Origin: Thermoleophilia bacterium
GTDB taxonomy: Bacteria; Actinomycetota; Thermoleophilia; Gaiellales; SKUG01
Length of the DNA stretch: 18,783 nt
NCBI GenBank assembly: GCA_025964465.1
Contig: JAOPYS010000089.1
Location: 1 to 18,783, forward strand
Reading direction: 5' to 3'
The stretch's first letter is position 1; every line of letters starts with the position of its first letter. A program made the position numbers and the translations under genes. The notes beneath the pieces are model-generated. The model worked only from the letters and a program-made list of their open reading frames with translations. It was not told where the DNA came from and did not search any database. Positions 1 to 7,902 of the stretch are shown here, in pieces.

Positions 1-1
1 C

Positions 2-850
2 GCGTGGTCGCGCACGCCGATCGTGGATCGCGACGAGCTGCTCGAGCAGTGCGACGCCGTCATCGTCGCGGGCACGAACCGCGAACGGGTCGACGACACG
101 CTCGCGGCCTGCGCGGCGGGCCGCCCCGTCCTGTCGGAGAAGCCCGTGGCTGCCGACGCCGAGGAACTCGTGCGCCTCGTGGCGGGGGCCGACCCGGCGC
201 TCGTCATGGTGGCGCTCCCGATCCGGTTCGGCGGATCGGTGCGGCGCGCGCGCGAGGCGATCGAGGCGGGCGTGATCGGCACGCCGCTCGCTGCCCGCGG
301 CACGAACCACGGGCAGTTCCCCGGCGGCTGGTTCGGGCGCCGCGACGACGCGGGCGGTGGGGCGCTGCAGGACCACGTCGTGCACCTGTCCGACGCGCTG
401 TGCTGGCTCACGGGCGACCGCGTGTCTCGCGCGTACGCGCGCGCGACCCGGGTGATGCACCCGGAGAACGACGTCGAGGACTGCGGCGTGGTGACGCTCG
501 ACTTCGAGTCGGGCCTGTTCGCGAGCATCGACTCGTCGTGGTCGCGGCCCGAGAGCTTCCAGACGTGGGGCGACGTGTGGCTCGAGATCGTCGGCACGGG
601 CGGGCGCATCCGGCTCGACCCCATGGCAACGCACCTGGACCACTACGACGACGGCGCCGGCAAGCTGCGGCACGTCGGCTACTCCGACGACGACATGACC
701 CTCGCGATGGTGCGCGCCTTCCTCGATTTCGCCCGCGACGGCGGGCCCTCGCCCGTGTCACTCGCGGAGGGGATCCACGCAAGCGACGTGGTGCTGGCCA
801 GCTACGCCTCCGTCGCGAGCGGCCGCACCGAGCCCGTCACCTCCCGCTGA
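2..850 (+). CDS. Gfo/Idh/MocA family oxidoreductase, 5' partial
   Basis: This is the C-terminal part of an NAD(P)-dependent sugar/inositol-type dehydrogenase. The reading frame is open from base 2, so the true start and the N-terminal GxGxxG Rossmann motif lie outside the window; the GTG at 23 is internal. The frame shows CDAVIVAGTNRERVDDT followed by RPVLSEKPVA. The EKP lysine is the family's conserved cofactor/catalytic residue. Next comes GGALQDHVVHLSDALCWLTGD, the usual GG-x-L-x-D-x-x-x-H-x-x-D segment of the substrate-binding alpha/beta domain (here beginning GGALQDH). The beta-sheet tail and the closing helix (the usual end of the family) are present, so the 3' end looks intact. The substrate cannot be told from the sequence. 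The stop is 18 nt before the left inverted repeat at 869. Confidence 0.88.
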   Translation, partial: AWSRTPIVDRDELLEQCDAVIVAGTNRERVDDTLAACAAGRPVLSEKPVAADAEELVRLVAGADPALVMVALPIRFGGSVRRAREAIEAGVIGTPLAARGTNHGQFPGGWFGRRDDAGGGALQDHVVHLSDALCWLTGDRVSRAYARATRVMHPENDVEDCGVVTLDFESGLFASIDSSWSRPESFQTWGDVWLEIVGTGGRIRLDPMATHLDHYDDGAGKLRHVGYSDDDMTLAMVRAFLDFARDGGPSPVSLAEGIHASDVVLASYASVASGRTEPVTSR

Positions 851-868
851 CCCCACTCCTCTCCCGAG

Positions 869-917
869 TATGAGGTAGATCGGCCCCCTGAGCGGGCCAC
901 ACACCGGGATGGTCGGC
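869..917 (+). repeat. Left inverted repeat flanking the nuclease cassette
   Basis: The core TATGAGGTAGATCGGCCCCC (869-888), continuing to about 896, reappears inverted at 2019-1992 with one mismatch in about 28 bp. Weaker similarity (about 14 of 21 positions) continues inward to about 917 and includes ACACCGG and GGTCG blocks. The repeat starts 18 nt after the stop of the preceding gene. It could be a terminal inverted repeat of a small element or a repeated 3'-end (terminator-like) element. Confidence 0.7.
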
Positions 918-1004
918 GTCGTCCTCGTCGTGGATCGTCGGGTTGTCACACATCCGGCACAGAGCGCGCGTCTTACGACACATGTCATCTCCCATGATCG
1001 GTCG

Positions 1005-1917
1005 ATGGACTTCGATTCGATCGACGCGCGCATCGCACGGCTCTTCCGTGACAATGACAACGTCTTCGACCTCGAGCAGGCTCGGGCCGTGGGGATCAGT
1101 TCCTCGTGCCTCTCTCGCCGTGTCGCGTGGGGTACCCTCGGTCGACCGTTCTCGGGCGTGTTCGTGCCGGGGGCGTTGGCACACGACGAGGAGGCGTGCC
1201 TCCGCTTGGGCCTGCGGGTTGGAGGACCGGGATGCGCGATCGCGTCGAGCACGTCGGCGCCTGCAGGTTGGCTGGGACCGATCGACCGACCGCAGGCTTC
1301 ACTTCATCTCCACGAGCAGGCACAACCGCGGGGACCACCCCGATTTCATGTTCCACCAGACGGCCGCGCTCCCCGAGCGGGACGTCATCGCGTTCCAGGG
1401 CAAGCGGATGCTCTCGATGACACGCACGTGCCACCACATGGGCACCGCTGCGACCCGCCACCAGATCACGTTCGTCATGCGCAGCGCGGACCGGCTCGGG
1501 CTCCTCGACATCGAGTACCTCCGGTTCCTCACAGGTGACTTCTACCGCGGTCCCGGCAACGGGGTCGTTCGCGGCGCCCTGGGCGGGTGGGACGCCGGGA
1601 GCGCAGGCACGCGCAGTGGGTCGGAGGACCTGTTCGTGCTCGGTTCCGAGCGGTATCAGCTGCCGGAGCCGGCCGTGAACGTCCGCGGGGTGACCGGGTT
1701 GCCGGACGTGGAGCCCGACTTCGCCTACCCGGGCCTGCGCAAGGTCATCGAGATCGATGGAGGCGACCACGACACCGACGCGGCGAAGGCGCGGGACGCG
1801 GAGATCGACGCGCGCCACCGAGGGCGCCGCATCGACACGCTGCGACTGCCGTCCACGTCGCTGTGGCGCGACCTGCGCGGCACGATGGATGCCGTCGCGC
1901 GATTCCTCGCTTCGTGA
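1005..1917 (+). pseudogene. AbiEi-like / DUF559-type nuclease-fold protein, frameshifted
   Basis: Two overlapping frames together make one protein of about 300 residues. Frame A starts at ATG 1005 (MDFDSIDARIARLFRDNDNV) and carries a winged-helix N-terminus resembling AbiEi-type antitoxins, up to SLHLHEQ near 1318. The family-like sequence then continues in the +1 frame from HNRGDHPDFMFHQTAALPER through to TGA 1915-1917. The C-terminal part has PDFAYPGLRKVIEIDGGDHD, a PD-(D/E)xK-like core (D, then E-x-D) as in DUF559/Vsr-like proteins. One extra base (or two missing) around 1315-1322 explains the break; no slippery heptamer is evident there. Without RNA or read data it may be a true pseudogene or a sequencing error. 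Such wHTH-nuclease proteins are common, poorly characterised accessory genes in actinobacteria. The gene sits alone between inverted repeats and between two convergent housekeeping genes, which fits horizontal gain. Confidence 0.72.
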
Positions 1918-1970
1918 ATGAGGCGATCCTCGATCTGGCGGGAACGTCGCTGACCGTCTGCGCTGGCGCG

Positions 1971-2019
1971 AGCGACCGTTCCGGTGTCAGTCCCGCTGAG
2001 GGGGCCGATCTACCTCATA
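1971..2019 (-). repeat. Right inverted repeat flanking the nuclease cassette
   Basis: This is the reverse-complement partner of 869-917. The core reads TATGAGGTAGATCGG on the minus strand from 2019, ending in CCCCCTCAGCGGG. In this copy TGAGG can pair with CCTCA as a 5-bp hairpin; in the left copy the second arm is CCTGA, which breaks the pairing. The nadE stop codon (TGA, 2017-2015) lies inside the repeat. Confidence 0.7.
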
Positions 2020-3691
2020 GTGGGGAGGGGGCGGCGGTGAGGGCGGCAGCGGCGGCGCGTCCGTCGAAGGCATTGGTGATGGGCACGCGGCGGTCGCGTC
2101 CGAAGGCCTTGTCGGTCACCCGCACCCCGGGCGGCGCCTGCCGGCGCTTGTACTCCGCCCGGTCCACCATCCGCTGGATGCGAGCCACGACGTCCGCGTC
2201 GAACCCGGCCGCGACCACGTCCTCGACCCCGTCGTCCTCGTCCACGAGCCGAGACAGGATGCCGTCGAGCGTGTCGTAGTCGGGCAGCGAGTCGCTGTCG
2301 CGCTGGTCCTCGCTCAGCTCCGCGGACGGCGGGCGGTCGATCACGCTCGGCGGCACCACCGGGTCCTCCCCCGCAGCAGCCGCCACGTCGTTGCGCCACC
2401 GCGCCAGTCGGAAGACCCGGGTCTTGAACACGTCCTTGAGCGGGGCGAACCCGCCGTTCATGTCGCCGTACAGCGTCGCGTATCCCACCGACAGCTCGCT
2501 CTTGTTGCCCGTGGCGAGCACGAGGTGGCCCTGCTTGTTGGAGAAGGCCATGAGCAGCGTCCCGCGCACGCGCGCCTGGAGGTTCTCCTCCGTCACGTCG
2601 CGCGGCGCGCCGCCGAACGGCCCGGCGAGCGCAGCATCGAACGCCTGCACGATCGGCTCGATCGCCACCTCGTGGATGTGCACGCCCAGGCGCTGCGCCT
2701 GCGCGTGTGCGTCCCCGAGCGTGCCGCTGCTGGAGAACCGCGAGGGCATCGTCACGGCGTGGACGCGATCGGCGCCGAGCGCGTCCACCGCGAGTGCGAG
2801 CACCAGCCCGCTGTCGATGCCGCCCGAGAGGCCGAGGATGACGCTGCGGAACCCGTTCTTGCGCACGTAGTCCGCCAACCCGAGGCTCAGGCCCGCCCAC
2901 GCCTCCGCGTCGAGGCCCTGCAGCTCGCGAACGGGTGCCGGCTCCACCGGCGCACCCTGGCCGACCTCGACGACCACCAGGTCCTCCGCGAACTCGGCGC
3001 CGCGTGCCACCACCGTGCCGTCGGGCGCCGCGGCGAGCGAGTGCCCGTCGAACACCAGCTCGTCCTGACCGCACGCCTGGTTGCACAGCGCGAACCACAC
3101 CCCGGCCTCGCGCGCACGGTCCGACACGATCCGCTCGCGGTCGCGGGTGCGGTCCAGCCGCCACGGCGACGCGGACAGGTTGACCACGACCTGCGCACCG
3201 CGTCCGGCGGCCTGCACCACGGGGCCGCGCTCGACCCATGCGTCCTCGCAGATGGTCACGCCGACCGCGACGGGCTCACCCTCCGCGACCGGCACCTCGA
3301 CCACGAGCGCCTCGTCGTCGGACACGAACCAGCGGTGCTCGTCGAACACCGCGTAGTTGGGGAGGTGCTGCTTGCGATAGGTCGCCGCGACCGCACCTCC
3401 GACCACGTACGCCGCGGCGTTGAACGTGCTCCCGTCCACGTGCTCGGGGTACCCGACGAGGCACGGCAGCGGCAGCTCGGGCGCGAGCCGCTCGAGCGCC
3501 GACCGGCACCGCTCCAGGAAGTGGCGCTTCAGCCACAGGTCCTCCGCGGGGTACCCCGACAGCACCTGCTCGGGGAACACCGCGAGGTCTGCGCCGGCGG
3601 CGTGCGCGCGCCGCGCGGCGTCCACGACGAGCGCAGCGTTGCCGTCCACGTCGCCGACGGTTGGATTGAGCTGGCACAGGGCGATCCGCAT
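2015..3691 (-). CDS. nadE: Glutamine-dependent NAD+ synthetase
   Basis: This enzyme catalyses the last step of NAD biosynthesis, amidating deamido-NAD with ATP using ammonia taken from glutamine. The 558 residues fit the two-domain bacterial form. The N-terminal nitrilase/amidase domain (about 1-260) shows the Glu-Lys-Cys triad: E41 in VFPEQ, K107 in YRKQHLPNYAVFDE, and C148 in VTICEDAW. The C-terminal synthetase domain has the PP-loop SGGIDS at 289-294 and the family segment TGNKSELSVGYATLYGDMNG beginning near 394. The ATG at 3691 gives a standard MRIALCQLNPTVGD start. A TAGGGT box ends 7 nt before it, suggesting a leaderless transcript. The last residues and the TGA stop fall inside the inverted repeat at 1971-2019, so the extreme C-terminus (AAPSPL) may have been altered by that element. 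The gene follows the secreted-protein gene by 42 nt on the same strand. Confidence 0.96.
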   Translation of the reverse strand: MRIALCQLNPTVGDVDGNAALVVDAARRAHAAGADLAVFPEQVLSGYPAEDLWLKRHFLERCRSALERLAPELPLPCLVGYPEHVDGSTFNAAAYVVGGAVAATYRKQHLPNYAVFDEHRWFVSDDEALVVEVPVAEGEPVAVGVTICEDAWVERGPVVQAAGRGAQVVVNLSASPWRLDRTRDRERIVSDRAREAGVWFALCNQACGQDELVFDGHSLAAAPDGTVVARGAEFAEDLVVVEVGQGAPVEPAPVRELQGLDAEAWAGLSLGLADYVRKNGFRSVILGLSGGIDSGLVLALAVDALGADRVHAVTMPSRFSSSGTLGDAHAQAQRLGVHIHEVAIEPIVQAFDAALAGPFGGAPRDVTEENLQARVRGTLLMAFSNKQGHLVLATGNKSELSVGYATLYGDMNGGFAPLKDVFKTRVFRLARWRNDVAAAAGEDPVVPPSVIDRPPSAELSEDQRDSDSLPDYDTLDGILSRLVDEDDGVEDVVAAGFDADVVARIQRMVDRAEYKRRQAPPGVRVTDKAFGRDRRVPITNAFDGRAAAAALTAAPSPL

Positions 3692-3698
3692 GCCCCGG

Positions 3699-3704
3699 AC
3701 CCTA
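3699..3704 (-). promoter_or_regulatory. Probable -10 box of nadE (leaderless)
   Basis: TAGGGT on the minus strand fits TANNNT and ends 7 nt before the nadE ATG. This is the spacing seen when transcription starts at the start codon. No good -35 hexamer is visible and there is no Shine-Dalgarno sequence in between. Confidence 0.45.
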
Positions 3705-3733
3705 CCGCCGGGCGGCGGGTGCCGCCCTGCGGC

Positions 3734-6700
3734 TCAGGGCTGCGGCCGCAGGGCGAGGCTGATGGCGCCCCAGGCGACACTGGCGCTCAGCGTCTCCGTC
3801 CGCGTGCCGGTCGCGCTCGCGGGCAGGCCGGTCTGCAGGTTGGCGATGATGCCGATGCTGGCCGGCGTGGGGCTCGTGTCCCACTGCTCGACCATCCCGC
3901 CCGGAGGCGTCCCGTTCGCGGCGTTGTCCGCGGCGTACAGCGTGAGGAGCGCCGAGTTGCCGACGACCGGGGTCACCGACGGCGCCACCGCGGAGAGCGC
4001 GGCGGCCCCGCTCGCCGTGGCAGCCACCTGCACCGGCGCTGCGGTGTCGACGGAGGTGAACGTCGCGATGGCAGCGGCGATGTCGGCGCTCCCGCTGTAG
4101 GCCCAGGTGTAGCTCACCGGTTCTGTGCCGGTGACCACGCGCACGTACGCGTCGAGGCGCGTGCCCGAGGTGGCGTTGGCGATGCTCCCCACGGACACCC
4201 ACCCGGCGGGCGGCGTGATGGTGACCGTGTTCGTGTCGTGCGCCAGCTGTGCGACCATCACGTCGCCCGCCTGGGTGCCCGCGGGCACGGTGACGGTGAT
4301 GGCGGCGGCGGTCACGCCTGCCGTCGTCCGGCCGATCACCGTCACCCCGGCGGTCGTGAAGCTGCGCGTCGCGCTCCACGGCCCGCTGACCCCGAGCGAG
4401 TCCACGGCTCGGGCACGCCAGTGGTACGTCTGTCCCACCGTCAACGTCGGGACGACCCAGCTGCCGTTGGATCCAGGCGCGAGCCCGGCCGCGGACGCCC
4501 CGGCCCACACCGGGGTCCCCCCAGCCTGCGTGCACGTCTGGGCGGGCAGCACGGAGACCGTGCACAGCTCGAACCTGACCTGGCCGGTCTGGCCGAAGTC
4601 GGGGTCGGTGAACGTCGCCACCAGCGTCGGGTTCGTGCCCACGGTGCGGCCGGCCGAGGGGCTGACCGGGGTCGCCGTCGGCGCCGTCGATACTGGGAAG
4701 TCCGCCTCGACCATGAGCGCATCGGTCCACGGGGCCACCGTGACGGTGCTCGACCCCAGCGTGAGCACGAGGTCGTTGAGCTCCTTGGCCATCCACCCGC
4801 CGGGACGGGCGAGCATCCCGCTCCAGTAGTAGCCCGCGGTCGTGCCGTTGCCGGGGTTCGCCGTGTAGCCCGCGAGCGGCGCCCCGCGGCTCTCGGCGCC
4901 GACCAGCACGTCGTTGCTGCCCGCCGCCGCCTCGCGGTGCGCGCCGACCACGCTCACGCCGTTGGGCGAGTTGACCTCCGTCGTGTCGGCCACCTCGTAG
5001 CGCAGCGTCCCGCTCGTGCTGGTCTGGCGCACCAGGTTGGCGTCGAGGGCGGCCGGCCACTCGTCGAGGTACGCGGCCGAACCGGGGCTGGCACTGACGT
5101 CCCCGGCACCGAGCGCCGTGAATGCGCCGCCGCCGTTCGTCGAGAATCCGAAGCTCGCCGGGTTCGTGTGCGCACCGGTCCCGCTCGGGACGTAGCCCAG
5201 GACACGCCCGTCGCCGAGCGGGTAGTCGGCCGCGGTCGTCGAGATCGCCCAGTCGTCGAAGGCGTACGCCCCCACGACGTTCGCCCCGTCATTCATCCCC
5301 ATGTCGATCGTCGCCGGCACGTAGGCGGCGCCCCCGTTGTAGGTGGGCGGGGTCGCCTGTGCGACGCCGTCCACGCGGAGGGCGGCGGTCCAGGCCGTCG
5401 GCGTCGTCATGTCGAACCGCGTCTCGATCAGGTGCCACGACCCGAGCGCGAGCGTCGTCGACGGGATTCCGGTGCAGACGGCGTGACCGTCCTGCCAGCA
5501 GAAATCGATGGTCATGTCGGTGCGCAGCACCACCTCGCCGCTGCAGACAGGACCGCTGTCGCACACCTCGGTGATCGCGATGTCGCGCGAGGGCGCGGCG
5601 GTGACCTTGACGGCGTACCGCTGGACGAGCACCTTCGTGCCCGCCGGCAGCAGCTTGCTGCTGTACCACCCGTTGCCCGGCGTGCCGGTCGTGTCGAATC
5701 GCAGGGACCGGGCTCCATTGCGTCCGCCGGCGACGTTCTGGCCGAGGCCGTTCGTGCCGGCGGAGAGCCCGCCTCCGTTCGCGCTCGCGGCTCCGGGCTC
5801 GAACCCCGTCGCCCAGATGAGGGACGGAGCAGCCTTCACCGCGACGGCGCGGCTCATCGACCACGGCCCGGTCACACCGTTCGCGTCCTGCCCCTGGACG
5901 CACCAGTAGTAGGCGGTGCCGGGCGTGAGCGCCGTGGGCGACCACGTCCCGGTGGCTCCGTTCGCGAGCGTCGTCACGCTGCTCGTGCCGGACTGCACGG
6001 GCGTGGCGTCGCAGGCATCGGTCGTGTCGAGCCGGAAGTTCAGCTGCCCGCTGTCACCGGGGTCGGCGTCGTTGAAGACGGCGTCGAGCCGCGGCGTGGT
6101 CGTGACGGCGAAGGATCCGTCGGCCGGCGAGACGAGCGTCGCGGCCGTCGGCGGGCCGTTCACCGTGAAGCTGCGGCTCACGGTCCACGCGGCGGAGTGG
6201 GATCCCGAGGCATCCTCGCCTTCCACGCACCAGTAGTACGTCGTGCCGGGCGTCAGCGGGGTGCCGACGGTCCAGCTGCCCGTCGCGCCAGGCGCCAGGG
6301 TCGTGCTGGAGCTGGTGCCGGACTGGATCGGCGTGGCATCGCACGCCGCAGTCGTGTCGAGGCGGAAGTTGAGCCGGCCGGTGTCTGCGCCGTCCGGGTC
6401 CGCGAAGCTCGCCTGCAGGGTGGGCGTGGTCGACGTCACGAGGGCACCGGACGACGGTGCCTGCGGGGTTGGTGTCGTCGGCGCGCTGTTGATCGACGTC
6501 GTGATGACCTCGATCGTGATCGGCGCGCTGTAGGAGCCGGCCGACAGGGACGAGTTGTGTGTGCCGAAGCGCAGGTCGACGGTCGCGTTCGTGGCGAGCC
6601 AGGCGGAGTCGGCAACCGCCCCCGACGCGCTCGACGCCGGGATCGACCTCCACGGGTCCGTGTTGGTCGCGGTGCAGCCGGCGGTCGTGTCAGCGGTCCA

Positions 6701-7051
6701 CGTCGGGGTCGCGGACGCGTTGGCCGAGTTCAGGCAGGCGCCGAAGGCGTTGCGGCCCGCGCCCCAGTCGGCCACGCCCGGTTGGTAGTCCGGCACGCCG
6801 GCCATCGCGGACGACGCCGTCGGGTCCTGCCGGTAGACGCGCAGCTGGGCGGTGCCCGTCGACTCGCCGAACCCGACCGAGCACGCTGCGGTGATCGGCG
6901 ACGAAGGCGCCAGGAGCGACTGCTGCTGCAGGTTGCCGGCCGGGCAGCCGGACGTGTCGATCACCAGGGCGGCGGCAGCCGGACGGACCGGTACGAGCAC
7001 GAGCAGGACGAGGCAGAGCACGGTGGCCGACAGGCCGCGGACGACCCGCAT
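3734..7051 (-). CDS. Large secreted multidomain protein (FN3-like repeats, lectin-like core)
   Basis: This is an exported, probably cell-surface or extracellular protein of 1105 residues with no recognised enzyme motif. From ATG 7051 it begins MRVVRGLSATVLCLVLLVLV and continues to PAAAA, a signal peptide with a cleavage site near residue 28. An upstream in-frame ATG at 7126 would add 25 residues before the signal and is less likely. In order: a beta-rich N-terminal domain (about 29-190); FN3-like repeats at about 190-297 and 300-405, sharing LNFRLDTT, CDATP and TPGT-x-YYWC; a concanavalin-like domain (about 412-787, starting ATGFEPG); a third FN3-like repeat (about 789-900); and a C-terminal beta domain (about 901-1105) with TVTVPAGTQAGDVMVAQL, PPAGW and a closing ALRP. 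There is no LPxTG or C-terminal membrane anchor. It lies between thpR and nadE on the same strand without an obvious functional link. A carbohydrate-binding or adhesion role is inference only. Confidence 0.82.
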   Translation of the reverse strand: MRVVRGLSATVLCLVLLVLVPVRPAAAALVIDTSGCPAGNLQQQSLLAPSSPITAACSVGFGESTGTAQLRVYRQDPTASSAMAGVPDYQPGVADWGAGRNAFGACLNSANASATPTWTADTTAGCTATNTDPWRSIPASSASGAVADSAWLATNATVDLRFGTHNSSLSAGSYSAPITIEVITTSINSAPTTPTPQAPSSGALVTSTTPTLQASFADPDGADTGRLNFRLDTTAACDATPIQSGTSSSTTLAPGATGSWTVGTPLTPGTTYYWCVEGEDASGSHSAAWTVSRSFTVNGPPTAATLVSPADGSFAVTTTPRLDAVFNDADPGDSGQLNFRLDTTDACDATPVQSGTSSVTTLANGATGTWSPTALTPGTAYYWCVQGQDANGVTGPWSMSRAVAVKAAPSLIWATGFEPGAASANGGGLSAGTNGLGQNVAGGRNGARSLRFDTTGTPGNGWYSSKLLPAGTKVLVQRYAVKVTAAPSRDIAITEVCDSGPVCSGEVVLRTDMTIDFCWQDGHAVCTGIPSTTLALGSWHLIETRFDMTTPTAWTAALRVDGVAQATPPTYNGGAAYVPATIDMGMNDGANVVGAYAFDDWAISTTAADYPLGDGRVLGYVPSGTGAHTNPASFGFSTNGGGAFTALGAGDVSASPGSAAYLDEWPAALDANLVRQTSTSGTLRYEVADTTEVNSPNGVSVVGAHREAAAGSNDVLVGAESRGAPLAGYTANPGNGTTAGYYWSGMLARPGGWMAKELNDLVLTLGSSTVTVAPWTDALMVEADFPVSTAPTATPVSPSAGRTVGTNPTLVATFTDPDFGQTGQVRFELCTVSVLPAQTCTQAGGTPVWAGASAAGLAPGSNGSWVVPTLTVGQTYHWRARAVDSLGVSGPWSATRSFTTAGVTVIGRTTAGVTAAAITVTVPAGTQAGDVMVAQLAHDTNTVTITPPAGWVSVGSIANATSGTRLDAYVRVVTGTEPVSYTWAYSGSADIAAAIATFTSVDTAAPVQVAATASGAAALSAVAPSVTPVVGNSALLTLYAADNAANGTPPGGMVEQWDTSPTPASIGIIANLQTGLPASATGTRTETLSASVAWGAISLALRPQP
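5945..6043 (-). repeat. Intragenic FN3 repeat unit, copy 2
   Basis: This unit encodes LNFRLDTTDACDATPVQSG and the following residues to ATGTW. It is a close copy of the unit at 6272-6373, offset by exactly 330 bp (110 codons), and both are in the secreted protein gene. DNA similarity is high enough to suggest a fairly recent in-gene duplication. Confidence 0.7.
6272..6373 (-). repeat. Intragenic FN3 repeat unit, copy 1
   Basis: This unit encodes LNFRLDTTAACDATPIQSG and the following residues to ATGSW. It pairs with the copy 330 bp downstream in the gene (5945-6043). The third FN3-like repeat of the protein is much more diverged and is not recognisable at the DNA level. Confidence 0.7.
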
Positions 7052-7174
7052 CCGGGCGCACGACCGCGCGCGCCATCGCGCGTGCACGTACGGGTACGGG
7101 TGCGCCGTCGTCGGTGCCACGACCATCCATCGGCGGGAGCATCACTCCAGTCGAGTCCGGTCGGGCCCCCCGCG

Positions 7175-7798
7175 TCAGCTCGGGGACACCGGCACGCCGA
7201 ACGGGACGGCGTGCAGGGCTCGGTGCTGGTGCCCGCTCGGGCCCGGCAGCGACGCGAACAGGCCGAGCTCCGGCACGACCCATCGGGCGGCCGGCGCGGG
7301 GTAGGACCCGCCGAACAGGTCCGCCGGCAGGGGTCGCCCGTCGGTGGAGCGCACGATCGACACGTGCGGGCGCCATCCGCGCTCGTCGAGGTCCGGCGCG
7401 TACGGGGCGACGGCGTCGAGGAACCGGTCGCGCGCCGCGTCCAGCGTGGCGAGCAGGTCGAGCTCCACCTCCAGGGCGAGCACCCGCCGCTCCGCCATCG
7501 GCACGACGCGCGTCACCGCGCACTGCGTCGGCCCGGGCACGTCGAACGCGGCTGCCTCGAAGGCGCTCGCCACAGCCGGCACGACCTCCTCGGCGACGTC
7601 GCCGAGGAAGGCCCACGTCACGTGCAGGTGGCGCTGGTCGACAGGTCGGGCGCCCTCCGTGCGGCTGGCCAGGGCGTCGGCAACGTCCGCGATGATCGCC
7701 GCCGGCTCGACGGGGACGCGCAGGGCCGCGAAGAGCCGCAGGGTGACTCCGCCGCCGGATCGGAGGGCGAGGTGGGAAGGTGTGTGGGGGGAAACCAT
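7175..7798 (-). CDS. thpR: RNA 2',3'-cyclic phosphodiesterase (2'-5' RNA ligase family)
   Basis: This is a two-histidine (2H) phosphoesterase that opens 2',3'-cyclic phosphates on RNA ends. Both signature motifs are present: HVT at residues 59-61 within HLHVTWAFLGD, and HVS at 145-147 within RGWRPHVSIVR. Counted from ATG 7798 the protein has 207 residues, slightly long for the family. The conserved part starts at RLFAALRVP (residue 21), so about 19 N-terminal residues are not family-like. No ribosome-binding site precedes ATG 7798. A CTG codon at 7741, preceded by GGCGGAG with good spacing, would give a 188-residue protein starting MRLFAALRVP. Longer in-frame starts at 7828 and 7882 also exist but are unlikely. 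The gene is divergent from the SDR gene. Confidence 0.85.
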   Translation of the reverse strand: MVSPHTPSHLALRSGGGVTLRLFAALRVPVEPAAIIADVADALASRTEGARPVDQRHLHVTWAFLGDVAEEVVPAVASAFEAAAFDVPGPTQCAVTRVVPMAERRVLALEVELDLLATLDAARDRFLDAVAPYAPDLDERGWRPHVSIVRSTDGRPLPADLFGGSYPAPAARWVVPELGLFASLPGPSGHQHRALHAVPFGVPVSPS

Positions 7799-7864
7799 GG
7801 GTGGGTGCTGCCCATGTCGTCCCTTCATCAAAACAGTTCGCCCGATCGATCCGCCGACACCCGG

Positions 7865-7896
7865 TAGCCTGCACCGCGACACGTCCCACGAGGAGG
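7865..7896 (+). promoter_or_regulatory. Probable -10 box and strong RBS of the SDR gene
   Basis: TAGCCT at 7865-7870 is a plausible actinobacterial -10. AGGAGG at 7891-7896 is a full Shine-Dalgarno sequence 6 nt before ATG 7903, and it fixes that start over the upstream in-frame codons. No clear -35 is seen. Confidence 0.5.
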
Positions 7897-7902
7897 ATCA
7901 GG

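Noticed and set aside
2525..7867. A plus-strand open frame of 1780 codons opposite thpR, the secreted protein gene and nadE
   Set aside because: It is antisense to three well-supported genes and its translation is low-complexity Arg/Gly/Ala/His sequence, the usual artefact of stop-poor GC-rich DNA.
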